DNA of 64,000 nucleotides from assembly GCA_963818695.1 (NCBI GenBank), contig CAWFTG010000005.1:248001-312000 (forward strand), given 5' to 3'. The translations under genes were made by a program, and so were the position numbers. Within the stretch, counting starts at the first letter, position 1. Each line of letters starts with the position of its first letter. The notes beneath the pieces are model-generated. The model did no database searches. It was not told where the DNA came from and worked only from the letters and a program-made list of their open reading frames with translations. This document shows positions 29,065 through 38,784 of the stretch, piece by piece. Source of the stretch: AP-15 sp963818695 (GTDB taxonomy: Bacteria > Pseudomonadota > Alphaproteobacteria > ATCC43930 > CGMCC-115725).

Positions 29065-30069
29065 ATGCCAACCGCTCAGCCAACGGCTCCTAGCCCCGCA
29101 TTTCCCCTCGACAAGCCGGACATCGCGATCTCGGTGCGCCAGACCTTTGGGATCAACAGCGATCTCCAGGTACCGGCGTTCAGCCAGGCGAGCGAGCACG
29201 TCCCCGACCTCGACGACGCCTACCGCTTCGACCGGGACACCACATTGGCGATCCTCGCCGGCTTCGCATTCAACCGCCGCGTCATGATCCAGGGGTACCA
29301 CGGCACCGGCAAATCGACCCATGTCGAGCAGGTTGCCGCGCGGCTCAACTGGCCGTGCATCCGGGTCAACCTCGATAGCCACATCAGCCGCATCGACCTG
29401 GTCGGCAAGGACGCGATCGTATTGCGCGACAACAAGCAGGTCACCGAATTCCGCGAGGGCCTCTTGCCCTGGGCGTTGCACCACCCGGTCGCCTTGTGCT
29501 TCGACGAATATGATGCCGGGCGGCCGGACGTCATGTTCGTGATCCAGCGCGTGCTCGAGGTCGACGGCAAGCTCACTTTGCTCGACCAGAACCGCGTCAT
29601 CCGCCCACACCCGAATTTCCGGCTGTTCTCGACCGCCAATACCGTCGGGCTCGGCGACACGACAGGCCTTTATCACGGCACGCAACAGATCAACCAGGGC
29701 CAGATGGACCGCTGGAACATCGTCGCGACATTGAACTATCTGCCGCACGACGCCGAGGTCGACATCGTGCTGGCGAAAGTCCCCAGCTACGACAATGACG
29801 AAGACCGTCGCACGATCAGCGCGATGGTGGCGCTCGCCGATCTGACCCGCGCCGGTTTCATCAACGGCGACATTTCGACCGTGATGTCGCCGCGCACGGT
29901 GATGACCTGGGCCGAGAACGCCCGCATCTTCGGCGATCTCGCCTTTGGCTTCCGGCTGACGTTCCTCAATAAATGCGACGAGATGGAGCGCTCGACGGTC
30001 GCCGAATACTACCAGCGCTGCTTCGGCACCGAGCTCCCCGAAACCGGCGTCAACGCAACGTTGATGTAA
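29065..30069 (+). CDS. cobS: cobaltochelatase subunit CobS
   Basis: AAA+ ATPase subunit of the CobNST complex, which inserts cobalt into hydrogenobyrinic acid diamide in aerobic cobalamin synthesis. The 334 residues hold the Walker A GYHGTGKSTHVEQVAARL, Walker B LCFDEYDAG and the typical CobS N-terminus with DLDDAYRF. Of usual family length. cobT follows after 114 bp, separated by palindromic repeats. CobN is not in the window. Confidence 0.95.
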   Translation: MPTAQPTAPSPAFPLDKPDIAISVRQTFGINSDLQVPAFSQASEHVPDLDDAYRFDRDTTLAILAGFAFNRRVMIQGYHGTGKSTHVEQVAARLNWPCIRVNLDSHISRIDLVGKDAIVLRDNKQVTEFREGLLPWALHHPVALCFDEYDAGRPDVMFVIQRVLEVDGKLTLLDQNRVIRPHPNFRLFSTANTVGLGDTTGLYHGTQQINQGQMDRWNIVATLNYLPHDAEVDIVLAKVPSYDNDEDRRTISAMVALADLTRAGFINGDISTVMSPRTVMTWAENARIFGDLAFGFRLTFLNKCDEMERSTVAEYYQRCFGTELPETGVNATLM

Positions 30070-30084
30070 GCCCATGCGAACTCC

Positions 30085-30175
30085 CGTCATGTCCGGGCTT
30101 GACCCGGGCATCCACGCATTGTGTCCGGCGCCCCGAGCTCGGCAGATTGCCGGGTCAACCCCGGCAATGACTGGC
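30085..30175. repeat. palindromic repeat pair between cobS and cobT
   Basis: Two GC-rich hairpins occupy almost the whole gap. The first is CCGGG-CTTGA-CCCGG in CGTCATGTCCGGGC..., the second is TTGCCGGG-TCAA-CCCCGGCAA. This is the common alphaproteobacterial REP-like sequence. It may also stabilise or attenuate the cobS-cobT transcript. Confidence 0.7.
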
Positions 30176-30183
30176 TAAGCCCG

Positions 30184-32031
30184 ATGGCGCAAGAATTTTC
30201 CCCCACGGAGATCTTCAAACGCGCCACCGCGGCGACATTGCGGGCGATTGCCGAGCGCGACGATGTGACGGTCGGCTTCGGGCCCGAAGCGGCGGGCCAG
30301 AGCGGTGCGCGAGTGCGGCTTCCGAACCCGCCGCGCGACCTGCCGGCCGAGGAAGCGGCGCAATTGCGCGGCGCCGCCGACAGCGTGGCGTTGCGGCTGC
30401 GCTATCATGACGACGGCGTGCACAGCAAGCGCGTGCCGAGCGGCCCGCTCGCCCGGGCCGTGTTCGACGCGCTCGAGCAGGCGCGCGTCGAGGCGCTTGG
30501 TTCCAGGCGCATGGCGGGGGTCGCCACCAATCTGGAAGCGATGCTCGACGAGCAGTACCGGCGCCAGGGTTACGAGCGGATCACCGAGCGCACCGAAAGC
30601 ACGATGGCCGAGGCGGTGCGTCTGCTGACTCGTGAGGCGTTGACGAAGGAGCGCCCGCCGCCCGCGGCGCGGCGTGTCGTCGATCTGTGGCGCCCGTGGA
30701 TCGAATCGCGCATCGCCAAGGATTTCGCCGAACTCGACCGCGCGATCCTCGACCAGGATGCGTATGCGCGCGCGACCCGTAAGCTATTGCAGGATCTCGA
30801 CATCGATTTCGGCGAAGCCGACGAGTCGGAGGACACCGAAGAGCAGCAGGGCGGTGAGGAATCGGACAGCGAGAACCAGAGCGAGGGCGAAGGCGCCACC
30901 GCCGGTGCGCAGGCCTCTGACGAAGGCTCGCCCGCCGACGGCGCAGCCGACGATGCGCAGGACGCCGCCGAGGCGGGCGACGGCGAGATGATGCCGGGTT
31001 CGAGCGATGACGATCCCGGGCGGCCGGGCCGCCCTGGCCAGATGCCGCGCAACCGCAGCGACGACACCGCTGTCTATCGCGCCTTCAGCGTCGCCGCCGA
31101 CGAGGTCGTCGAGGCGGACCAGCTGTGCGACGCCGACGAATTGTCGCGGCTGCGCCACCTGCTCGATCAGCAATTGGCACATCTGCAGAGCGTGATCGCG
31201 CGCCTCGCCAACCGATTGCAGCGCAAATTGATGGCCAAGCAGACCCGCGCCTGGGAGTTCGACCTCGACGAGGGCCTGCTCGATGCCGGCCGCCTGTCGC
31301 GCGTCGTCGCCAACCCGGTATTGCCGCTCGCCTACAAGCGCGAGCGCGAAACCGATTTCCGCGACACCGTCGTCACGTTGCTGATCGACAATTCCGGCTC
31401 AATGCGCGGCCGGCCGATCACAGTTGCGGCGATGAGCGCCGACATCCTCGCCCGCACCCTCGAGCGCTGCGGCGTCAAGGTCGAGATTCTCGGCTTTACG
31501 ACGCGCGCCTGGAAGGGCGGGCAGTCGCGCGAACGCTGGATCGCCGCCGGCAAGCCGCCCAATCCGGGACGCCTCAACGATCTGCGCCACATCGTCTACA
31601 AGGCCGCGGACGCGCCGTGGCGGCGCGCCCGGCGCAGCCTCGGGCTGATGCTGCGCGAGGGCATCCTCAAGGAGAACATCGACGGCGAGGCTCTGATCTG
31701 GGCGCATGAACGGCTGCGCGGCCGTGCCGAGCAGCGTCGCATCCTGATGGTGATCTCGGACGGCGCCCCGGTCGACGATTCGACCCTGTCGGTCAACCCC
31801 GGCAACTACCTCGAAAAGCACCTGCGCGAGGTGATCCACGACATCGAGCGCCTCGGCGAAGTGGAGCTGACCGCAATCGGCATCGGCCACGACGTGACGC
31901 GCTACTACCGCCGCGCCGTGACGATTGTCGACGCCGAGCAGTTGGGCGGCGTCATGCTCGAAAAGCTGGCTGAGCTGTTCGAAGAAGATCACGGCGCCAA
32001 CACCCGCGTGCGCAGCCGCCGGGTTGCGTGA
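30184..32031 (+). CDS. cobT: cobaltochelatase subunit CobT
   Basis: Partner of CobS in the cobalt-insertion complex. The 615 residues contain an N-terminal helical region, a long acidic low-complexity linker (EDTEEQQGGEESDSEN, residues 215-290) and a C-terminal von Willebrand A domain with the MIDAS metal motif LLIDNSGSM near residue 402. The ATG at 30184 starts MAQEFSPTEIFKRATAAT, the usual N-terminus; an in-frame ATG lies at 30121 within the repeats. Confidence 0.95.
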   Translation: MAQEFSPTEIFKRATAATLRAIAERDDVTVGFGPEAAGQSGARVRLPNPPRDLPAEEAAQLRGAADSVALRLRYHDDGVHSKRVPSGPLARAVFDALEQARVEALGSRRMAGVATNLEAMLDEQYRRQGYERITERTESTMAEAVRLLTREALTKERPPPAARRVVDLWRPWIESRIAKDFAELDRAILDQDAYARATRKLLQDLDIDFGEADESEDTEEQQGGEESDSENQSEGEGATAGAQASDEGSPADGAADDAQDAAEAGDGEMMPGSSDDDPGRPGRPGQMPRNRSDDTAVYRAFSVAADEVVEADQLCDADELSRLRHLLDQQLAHLQSVIARLANRLQRKLMAKQTRAWEFDLDEGLLDAGRLSRVVANPVLPLAYKRERETDFRDTVVTLLIDNSGSMRGRPITVAAMSADILARTLERCGVKVEILGFTTRAWKGGQSRERWIAAGKPPNPGRLNDLRHIVYKAADAPWRRARRSLGLMLREGILKENIDGEALIWAHERLRGRAEQRRILMVISDGAPVDDSTLSVNPGNYLEKHLREVIHDIERLGEVELTAIGIGHDVTRYYRRAVTIVDAEQLGGVMLEKLAELFEEDHGANTRVRSRRVA

Positions 32032-32075
32032 GCTGAGCCGGATTGGCAATTCGGCAGCATACGGAAGGGGAAGCC

Positions 32076-33017
32076 ATGCCCAACCCCATTAACCGTGCCA
32101 TCGAACTTTTGGAGCAGGACCAGGCGATTTATTACACCGGCGGGCATAGCGGTCATGTGCTGACATATCCGCAGGGGTGCGCAGACGCGCATGTCTGGGC
32201 TGATTACATCAATGTCGGCATGGAGCACGGAGCGTTCGACATGGCCGGCCTCGCCGAATACATGCGCGGGCTCGTCGAGAGCGGCCCCACGCGCTCGGGT
32301 CACCGCACGCCGACCGTCATCGTCGAGGCGCCGGTCAACGGCACGGATGCGGCCAATGTCCGCTTCAACGCGTGGCAGTTCCGTCAAATCCTCGGGCGCG
32401 GCGTGCATGGCGTGCTGCTCTGTCAGGCAGAATCGGCGTCAGCCGTCCGCGCCTTTGTCGAAAGCTGCCGTTATCCGCACCAGGCTGCCGGTGTCGATCA
32501 GTCTTTACCCACGCCGAGCGAGCGAATGCGCGGGGCGTCCGCAGAGGCGAGCAACGGCCGCCTCGGGATCGGCACGCGCGGCCGCGGCTCGGAAGCAACT
32601 GCGGCTCCGGTCTGGGGGATTGCGCTGGAGGAATACATGCAGCGCTGTGATCCCTGGCCACTCAACCCCAAAGGCGAATTGCTGCTCGGCGTCAAGCTCG
32701 AAAGCCCGGCGGGAATCGCCAATTGCGAGGAGATCCTCGCCGTTCCAGGCCTCGGTTTTGCCGAATTGGGACCGGGCGACCTCGGACTGGCGCTCGGCTA
32801 TTTGTCGGTCCCGCGCGACCCGTATCCGCCCGAAATGAAACAGGCGCGCGAGCGTGTCTTTGCCGCCTGCCGGAAAAACCGCGTGCCGTTTCTCGAAACC
32901 TGCTCGCCCGAGAACATCGCCGCCAAACTCGACGAGGGTGTGCGCGTCGTTGCCGGCCACCAAGAGGAGACCGCGCAAATCGGCCGCGCTCACCAGAAGC
33001 GGACACTACCGGTATAG
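32076..33017 (+). CDS. HpcH/HpaI aldolase family protein
   Basis: Class II metal-dependent aldolase fold, 313 residues, of the family cleaving 2-keto-3-deoxy acids to pyruvate plus an aldehyde. It shows NVGMEHGAFD near residue 47, the metal-site region GVKLESPAGIANCEEIL and ELGPGDLGLALGY. It ends AQIGRAHQKRTLPV. Family length is usually 250-310. A Gly/Ser/Arg-rich segment (residues 150-180) is less conserved. It stands alone after cobT. Natural substrate unknown. Confidence 0.8.
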   Translation: MPNPINRAIELLEQDQAIYYTGGHSGHVLTYPQGCADAHVWADYINVGMEHGAFDMAGLAEYMRGLVESGPTRSGHRTPTVIVEAPVNGTDAANVRFNAWQFRQILGRGVHGVLLCQAESASAVRAFVESCRYPHQAAGVDQSLPTPSERMRGASAEASNGRLGIGTRGRGSEATAAPVWGIALEEYMQRCDPWPLNPKGELLLGVKLESPAGIANCEEILAVPGLGFAELGPGDLGLALGYLSVPRDPYPPEMKQARERVFAACRKNRVPFLETCSPENIAAKLDEGVRVVAGHQEETAQIGRAHQKRTLPV

Positions 33018-33437
33018 AATTGCGGTTTTTTACCGCGCCAAAGAAAAGTTGGTTGTAGTCTTACGGTACTCGGCCTCCAGGTTGGGTCGTAGTGTTTGGG
33101 CACGGCGGAAACACAGCCGTAACTTTTGCAGTTCATCGCCCTCAGCAGCACTGGTTGTGCGCGTCGCAGGGGGTTTTAGAACTACAGAGAAGTATCGTCT
33201 GTTGTACCTTTGATCCGGGCACTTTCGTTATCGTGAATATGCCACATGCCATTTCGGTGCTTTTCATTTTGGTGAATATTCAGCTCCTCTAGAGCGCGGA
33301 CAGATCGGTTCGAAATCCCATTCGGATGTATCGCCGCTTGCGAAGGCTGCTGGCGGGTAACAATAGAGAAAACTCTCCGGCCGCTGGCCCAGCCACACTT
33401 GGAGCCTATTGTAGTTCGTCCGATCTACTGCGCCAAC
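33018..33437. other. intergenic region, nothing recognised
   Basis: About 420 bp with only short frames. The start of the mobile-element remnants lies just to the right. Confidence 0.4.
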
Positions 33438-33439
33438 TC

Positions 33440-33600
33440 AAACAGATGTTACAGGAATTCGGTCGAGTTTGGTCATAATGGCCTCGCGGATTGAGTCCAG
33501 ACAAAGGGTTTGTGGGCTGGCGTTGTGCTCCGCGAGATAAGCATGGATGGCAGCTTGCAGCTCGGCGATCGAGCGCGTGGCCAAGCTGCAAAGGGCCAAG
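33440..33600 (-). pseudogene. IS630-family transposase, C-terminal fragment
   Basis: The minus strand encodes TRSIAELQAAIHAYLAEHN followed by KLDRIPV, which matches the end of IS630-type DDE transposases. It has no start and no catalytic residues, and is oriented opposite to the fragment at 33680-34160. So parts of two copies, or one inverted copy, remain. Confidence 0.6.
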
Positions 33601-33679
33601 ACAGCGGCGGTGGCCGTAGCCTCGCCATGGTCTCTTCTGACGAGAAACCCGGGATCCAGGCGATCGGTACGACCGCTCC

Positions 33680-34160
33680 GGATTGGTCGCCACTTCCCGG
33701 CACCAGCCCGACCGTGATGCGTGATCACGAGTACAAACGGCACGGCACCCTGACCCGGATGGCCGGCATCGATCTACTCACCGTCATGTCCACGCCCTCG
33801 TCAAGGAACCCACCGCAGTCGTGAGTTCATTGAGTTTCTCAAGCTCCTCGACGCCGCCTACCCCGCCGATACCAAGACCGAGGTGATTCTCGACAACCAT
33901 TCCGCCGTGTCTCGCGCGAGACCACGAGCTGGCTTGCCGAGCAGCCGATCGGGCGCTTTACCTTCACGTTCACGCCGACGCATGGGTGACCTCAATCTCA
34001 TCGAAGGGCTTCTTCTCCAAGCTGGCGCGTTCGGTGCTGCGCCACATCCGCGTCAGCGCCAAACACGAACGCCTGATGGCCTTCATCGACGACATCAATC
34101 GCGAGCCAGTGAGCCAGTCGTTCACACTTGCCGCTACAAAATCGACAATGCAGCATAGCC
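33680..34160 (+). pseudogene. IS630-family transposase, decayed central and C-terminal part
   Basis: Across shifting frames the plus strand reads RDHEYKRHGTLTRMAGIDLLT, then VHALVKE, SREFIEFLKLLDAAYPAD, ILDNHSA (catalytic Asp motif), ETTSWLAEQPIGRFTFTFTPT and LNLIEGFFSKLARSVLRHIRVSAKH. This is an IS630 (DDE, mariner-like) transposase with several indels. The element cannot be active. No terminal repeats could be paired. Confidence 0.8.
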
Positions 34161-34316
34161 CCCATAAGTATGTTGTTTTGGAAACATCATACTATGTGAC
34201 GTGGCCCAGCTGACGGATGAGCTATTGGAAGTTCGGATGCGAGCTTACTACATCACTTACATACGTGTATCTACAGCGCCAAGCCAGTGAAATCTGGTAA
34301 ATATCGGTAACGAGCA

Positions 34317-34405
34317 AAACGCTCGAAGCCGACGTTGATCTCCTCGACCGGATCGGCCGACAGCAGGACGTGGATCGTGTCGCCGATCCCGACCACAACG
34401 GCATG
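34317..34405 (-). pseudogene. ispG fragment
   Basis: The minus strand encodes VVGIGDTIHVLLSADPVEEINVGF, closely matching the intact IspG at 36561-37697 (WSGIGDTIRISLSADPVEEVKAGF). Only about 29 codons survive. It differs from the resident gene at many codons, so it is an old or foreign copy rather than a recent duplication. Confidence 0.75.
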
Positions 34406-34429
34406 CGGGACCGCCACTGCGAAAAGGTT

Positions 34430-34599
34430 TTGTTGAGAAAATCACCGGCACGACCCACCAACCGGCCAAAATTGGGAAGCTGATCGCGGCCCTCGTGTCC
34501 GCCGATTTCCTCACCATCCCGGCCGTTGACCGCCTATCCCGCTAGACCACCGACCTTCTGGTGGTCGCCGGCGCGACGAGCAGAACGCTCATCTGTTCA
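34430..34599 (+). pseudogene. serine recombinase (resolvase) N-terminal fragment
   Basis: Reads VEKITGTTHQPAKIGKLIAALVSADFLTIPAVDRLSR, a stop at 34543-34545, then TTDLLVVAG. This matches the catalytic domain of Tn3-type resolvases (the usual text is DRLSR-T-DLL). The nucleophile serine region is missing upstream. Inactive. Confidence 0.7.
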
Positions 34600-34656
34600 A
34601 AATCGGCTGAGCCTCTAGCTTGCTCTTACCATCGGCAGCGCGCACAATTCATCAGC

Positions 34657-35463
34657 ATGCGAACGGCGACGCGCAGGCGCAATATGTTCTTTCGACAAAT
34701 CGGTTCCCTGTTGGCGACCATTGCTGCTGTCTACTCCGCTCTGCTCGCCTGCTATCTGATCACTTGCATGGTTGTCACGCGACTGAACCGCCGCGCTATC
34801 AAAATCCAATCCTCCCGGCAGACGCCAATCTCGCAGATCCGTCGCGACCGTAGGCAGAGCGTTGTTTCGCTGGCGGTTATCGCCGCCATGCTCGGCGGCG
34901 GTCATTGGACCTACACGACGCTCGGCTGGGGATTTCGGCCGTTGCCTGGCATCGGCGGGGCAGCGTTCTCGATCCTCGCCTCTCTTGTGCTGTTCGACAC
35001 GTGGTTTTATTGGCTGCATCGACTGATTCACACCCGGTTTTTTTATCGGCGCGTCCATCGCTGGCACCATCTGACAATCGCGCCGGTGGTCTGGTCCAAC
35101 AATAGCGATCGCTTGCTCGACAATCTTTTCTTGCAGTCGTATTGGTTGGTCGCCCATTTGCTGATACCGATCGCCCCCGCGGTGTTGTTCGCGCACAAGA
35201 TCTATGATCAGATCACTGGCGTCATCGGCCATTCCGGCTATGAGCATGGTGGTCGATGGTGCTGGCCGCCATCGCCGCTCGTCGGCGTCACCCATCACGA
35301 TCAGCATCATCAGTTCTTCCGCTGCAATTACGCCACGCATTTCAGCTGGTGGGATCGAATGATGGGAACCCTCCATCCCGACCACGACCGCGCGCTCAAG
35401 GCCAACATCTCGCTTTCCCGTGGAACCCAGGCCCGTGGAACCCAGGCAAATGGCTCGACCTGA
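34657..35463 (+). CDS. sterol desaturase / fatty acid hydroxylase family membrane protein
   Basis: Integral-membrane di-iron enzyme of about 268 residues. Histidine motifs that bind the iron pair are visible: HRLIH, HRWHH, HSGYEH and HDQHH, in the order of the FA hydroxylase superfamily. TM segments precede the first motif (residues 12-35 and 65-110). Start is uncertain between 34657 and 34684, as no clear ribosome site is seen. It faces a methyltransferase gene. A lipid or hopanoid-type substrate is likely but not proven. Confidence 0.82.
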   Translation: MRTATRRRNMFFRQIGSLLATIAAVYSALLACYLITCMVVTRLNRRAIKIQSSRQTPISQIRRDRRQSVVSLAVIAAMLGGGHWTYTTLGWGFRPLPGIGGAAFSILASLVLFDTWFYWLHRLIHTRFFYRRVHRWHHLTIAPVVWSNNSDRLLDNLFLQSYWLVAHLLIPIAPAVLFAHKIYDQITGVIGHSGYEHGGRWCWPPSPLVGVTHHDQHHQFFRCNYATHFSWWDRMMGTLHPDHDRALKANISLSRGTQARGTQANGST

Positions 35464-35534
35464 TTGGCGCTTCCATCACAGCGGCGATGGCCGGTGTCTA
35501 TGTCGGATATCGGTCCCCGCCCACGGGACGAAAG

Positions 35535-36377
35535 TTAGGGCCGGCAAGGAGAACTTGCGGTGTCCTTCACCATCACAGCGATGAAGTAGCACCGCTCCTT
35601 TCGCTCGAACTCCCCAAACCGCGTCGACCCGGGCAGAGACACCCATTCCCGGGCGATTGGCCGAAGGTAGCGGGGCAAACGGTCGACCAGCTCGCTGCGC
35701 CGCCCGTCATCATTGCGACAAGCGTCGCAGACACTGACCGTGATGTCGCGAAAGTATACCACCCTCAGGCCCGTCTTCTGGCCCAAATCGATCAGCCCGA
35801 GATGGCAGGCCTCCGGACCATGCGGCATCGTATCGGCTACGGCAAAAACACCATTTCCAGTAAGTACGCGGCAGATTTCCGCAAGGAAAGGCAATTTTGG
35901 TACGTCGGCCAGCGCCTCAACATTGACCGCGAGATCGATGCTCGCCTTGGAGAGCGGGAGCTGGAGGGCATCCCCTTGCAGATGAGCGATCGCGGCGTTG
36001 CCGTTGCGGCCGTGGCGAATCGCCAATAGCGATCGATCGATCCCGATCGTCGCCTCAGGCGAGAGCGTGGCGTGGAGATGGGCGAGACCGCCGCCTCTGC
36101 CGCAGCACACTTCAAGCAGCCGTGAAGGCGCGGTTCGGCCCCCCGCCGCCCGAACGGCCTTCGCCACCTCGGCATAGAGCTGGATCTGATGGGGCTCGTT
36201 CGGCCAAGCCTCCGCCACGGACTCATCGGGGGGCGCATAGCCGTAGTTGAAGGTCGAGATCTCCCGCCACTGCGGCAAGCCATAGGCGCAGTCGTAAATA
36301 TAGCGGTGCAGCCGGTTCAATGCGCCCATGCCGAGATAGGAACCGACCAGATGCTGGAAGACGCGAAACGCCGACAA
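35535..36377 (-). CDS. class I SAM-dependent methyltransferase
   Basis: A 280-residue protein with motif I LLEVCCGRGGGLAHL, acidic motif II IGIDRSLLAI, and motif III region LQGDALQLPLSKASID. The double cysteine in motif I and the N-terminal YNYGY-like segment FNYGYAPP resemble phthiotriol/lipid methyltransferases. It is convergent with the fatty acid hydroxylase gene. Acceptor unknown. Confidence 0.8.
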   Translation of the reverse strand: MSAFRVFQHLVGSYLGMGALNRLHRYIYDCAYGLPQWREISTFNYGYAPPDESVAEAWPNEPHQIQLYAEVAKAVRAAGGRTAPSRLLEVCCGRGGGLAHLHATLSPEATIGIDRSLLAIRHGRNGNAAIAHLQGDALQLPLSKASIDLAVNVEALADVPKLPFLAEICRVLTGNGVFAVADTMPHGPEACHLGLIDLGQKTGLRVVYFRDITVSVCDACRNDDGRRSELVDRLPRYLRPIAREWVSLPGSTRFGEFERKERCYFIAVMVKDTASSPCRP

Positions 36378-36560
36378 GGTGGGAAGGACAGCTAGCTGTT
36401 GAAGTCGCGAGCTCAGGGATATCAGCAGCTACGCGGCCGGTCCAGCGCCCGCGTCGGCGAATTTCGACACCTCGATCCGTGAGCCACCGCCGCCGCCCGA
36501 CCTCGAGTTCCCTTCAGCCCCGCTGGTAGGCGAAGGATCGTCTGATTCGGCGCCGGGGCC

Positions 36561-37697
36561 TTATTGCGCCGCCGCGAGGCCAGGTTCGCTTTCGCTACGC
36601 TTTGCCGTTTCGAGCTCGGCGGCTCTTTTCTCGACGAGTTCGACGAGGTGGTCGACGATGTCGGCGTCTTTGAGGCGGTGGTCGGTGAGGCCGCTGATGT
36701 AGACTTGGTGGGTGCCGTTACCGCCGCCGGTGAAGCCGATGTCGGTCTCGCGCGCTTCGCCCGGGCCGTTGACGACGCAGCCGATGACCGACACGGTGAG
36801 CGGCGTCGTGATGTGCGCGAGGCGCTCCTCGAGCCGCTCGACAGTCTTGATGACCTGGAATTGCTGGCGCGCGCAGGACGGGCAGGAGATGACGGTGACG
36901 CCGCGCCGCCGCAGGCCCAGCGATTTTAGGATCTCGAAGCCGGCCTTGACCTCCTCGACCGGATCGGCGGAAAGCGAGATCCGGATCGTATCGCCAATGC
37001 CGGACCACAGCAGCATGCCGAGTCCGATCGAGGATTTGACGGTGCCGCTGCGCAGGGCGCCGGCCTCGGTGATGCCGAGGTGGAGCGGGTAGTCGCAGGC
37101 CTCGGCGAGCTGTTGATAGGCGGCGACCGCGAGAAACACGTCGGAGGCCTTGCACGAGATCTTGAACTCGAAGAAATCGTTGTCTTCGAGGATCCGGGCG
37201 TGGTTGAGCGCGCTCTCGACCATCGCCTCGGGGCAAGGCTCGCCATAGCGCTCCAACAGGTCGCGCTCCAATGAGCCGGCATTGACCCCGATCCGCATCG
37301 AGCAGCCGTGGTCCCGGGCGGCTTTGATGACCTCGCGCACCCGAGCCGACGAGCCGATATTGCCGGGGTTGATGCGCAGACAGGCGGCGCCGCTCTCCGC
37401 CGCCTCGATCGCGCGCTTATAATGAAAATGAATGTCGGCGACGATCGGCACCGAGACCTGGTTTACAATGTGTTTGAGCGCGAGAGAGGATTCCTGGTCG
37501 GGGCAGGAAATCCGGACAATGTCCGCGCCCGCCTCTTCGAGCGCCCTCACCTGCGCGACCGTCGCCGCGACATCGCTCGTCACCGTGTTCGTCATCGACT
37601 GAACGGTGATCGGCGCATCGCCGCCGACCGGAACCTTGCCGACGTAAATCTTGCGGCACTGACGGCGGTGGATGTCGCGGTAAGGCCGGACGCTCAT
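36561..37697 (-). CDS. ispG: 4-hydroxy-3-methylbut-2-enyl diphosphate synthase (flavodoxin)
   Basis: The [4Fe-4S] enzyme of the MEP isoprenoid pathway that reduces MEcPP to HMBPP. The 378 residues have the TIM-barrel start (VGGDAPITVQSMTNT) and the cluster cysteines in SCPSCARQ and CVVNGPGEA. Length fits the bacterial two-domain form. The RodZ-like gene lies upstream on the same strand (91 bp), a neighbourhood common in alphaproteobacteria. Confidence 0.96.
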   Translation of the reverse strand: MSVRPYRDIHRRQCRKIYVGKVPVGGDAPITVQSMTNTVTSDVAATVAQVRALEEAGADIVRISCPDQESSLALKHIVNQVSVPIVADIHFHYKRAIEAAESGAACLRINPGNIGSSARVREVIKAARDHGCSMRIGVNAGSLERDLLERYGEPCPEAMVESALNHARILEDNDFFEFKISCKASDVFLAVAAYQQLAEACDYPLHLGITEAGALRSGTVKSSIGLGMLLWSGIGDTIRISLSADPVEEVKAGFEILKSLGLRRRGVTVISCPSCARQQFQVIKTVERLEERLAHITTPLTVSVIGCVVNGPGEARETDIGFTGGGNGTHQVYISGLTDHRLKDADIVDHLVELVEKRAAELETAKRSESEPGLAAAQ

Positions 37698-37788
37698 CGA
37701 TCAACTCTCGCGTGGTTGGCACAGCCTAAAGGCCATATAGACGTTTTCGGCGCCGCACAAAAGGGCGGCCGGAGAAATCCTTGGACGC

Positions 37789-38748
37789 TCAGTTGCGAAC
37801 CGCGCTGCCGGCGAGCAAGGCCCGCCCGTCGAGCGCGACATTGCGCCGGACCATTCCTTTTCGGCCGATCGGTGGCGCAGGAATGCCGTCCACCGTGATC
37901 TCCAGACCACCGGCGTTGCCGGTGCGCATCGACAACCCCGGCCGAGCCGGGGCCCGGCAGCTCTCACCAGCCTTCAATACGCGCGTGAGCAGCACCGACT
38001 GGCTGGCGTCGCGGATCTGAATCCAGCTGTTGGCAGTAGCCCGGATAACGACCTCGCCCGCACGGTTTGGCGCCGGATCAGTCGCCGCAAGTAGCGCGGG
38101 GACACTCGAACCGGCAGCAGCAGGGGGGCCGCCAGAACCCGACCCGGCCTCGATGCGGCTGGGGTGTTCTGATCCCTCCGACGGTGCGGTCGAGGATTGC
38201 GGCGCCGCCTGCGCCTCCGCCGGCTGCGAGACGGCTGGTGGAGTTCGAAACGGCTCCCGGTACGGCAGCAGCTCGAGTGGCACTTCGGCCACCCGTTCCG
38301 GCCGTGGACCGTCGCCGGCCGACAGGTAGAACCATCCGCCAAATCCGCAAACCGCCAGGATCAGCCCGACCAGCAGGATTCCCGCACCGGGTATGCTGCG
38401 CTCGCCGAGCGGGATCGGAGAGACGAGATCCGGTTTTGTCGCCAGCAGGGTCGATTGCTCCTTGAAAAGCCGCACCATCGGGCCGCTACCGAGCCCCAGG
38501 TAATCGGCATAGGCGCGGATAAATCCGATCGCATAAACGGCGCCCGGCAACTCGTCCGGACGCCCGTCCTCGAGCGCCGCAAGGTAGGTGGAATTGATCC
38601 GCAGCACGGCCGCGACATCGGCGAGATCGAGCCCGAGGGCTTCCCGCTGCTGGCGCAGCATGGCCCCCGCCAGGTATGGACCTGGCCCCGCCCCGAGGTC
38701 GTGGGCGCTATCCGTCAAAGAAGGTTTGGAACCCATGGAAAACGCCAT
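37789..38748 (-). CDS. RodZ-like protein: helix-turn-helix, one TM, DUF4115
   Basis: About 319 residues. A cytosolic HTH_25 domain (LRQQREALGLDLADVAAVLRI, residues 30-95) is followed by a single TM segment (GAGILLVGLILAVCGFGGWF, about 122-141), a Pro/Ala/Ser-rich periplasmic linker, and a C-terminal DUF4115 domain (ATANSWIQIRDASQSVLL). This is the RodZ layout; RodZ links MreB to the cell wall elongation machinery. Start 38748 is chosen; MGSKP at 38736 is possible. Confidence 0.85.
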   Translation of the reverse strand: MAFSMGSKPSLTDSAHDLGAGPGPYLAGAMLRQQREALGLDLADVAAVLRINSTYLAALEDGRPDELPGAVYAIGFIRAYADYLGLGSGPMVRLFKEQSTLLATKPDLVSPIPLGERSIPGAGILLVGLILAVCGFGGWFYLSAGDGPRPERVAEVPLELLPYREPFRTPPAVSQPAEAQAAPQSSTAPSEGSEHPSRIEAGSGSGGPPAAAGSSVPALLAATDPAPNRAGEVVIRATANSWIQIRDASQSVLLTRVLKAGESCRAPARPGLSMRTGNAGGLEITVDGIPAPPIGRKGMVRRNVALDGRALLAGSAVRN

Positions 38749-38784
38749 CGACGCCCCGGGCAGCACTGCAGATTAGCTTAAGCC

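Noticed and set aside
33301..33330. GGTTCGAAATCCC, similar to a tRNA T-arm
   Set aside because: The flanking bases do not form the 5-bp T-stem and no acceptor or anticodon stem is visible.
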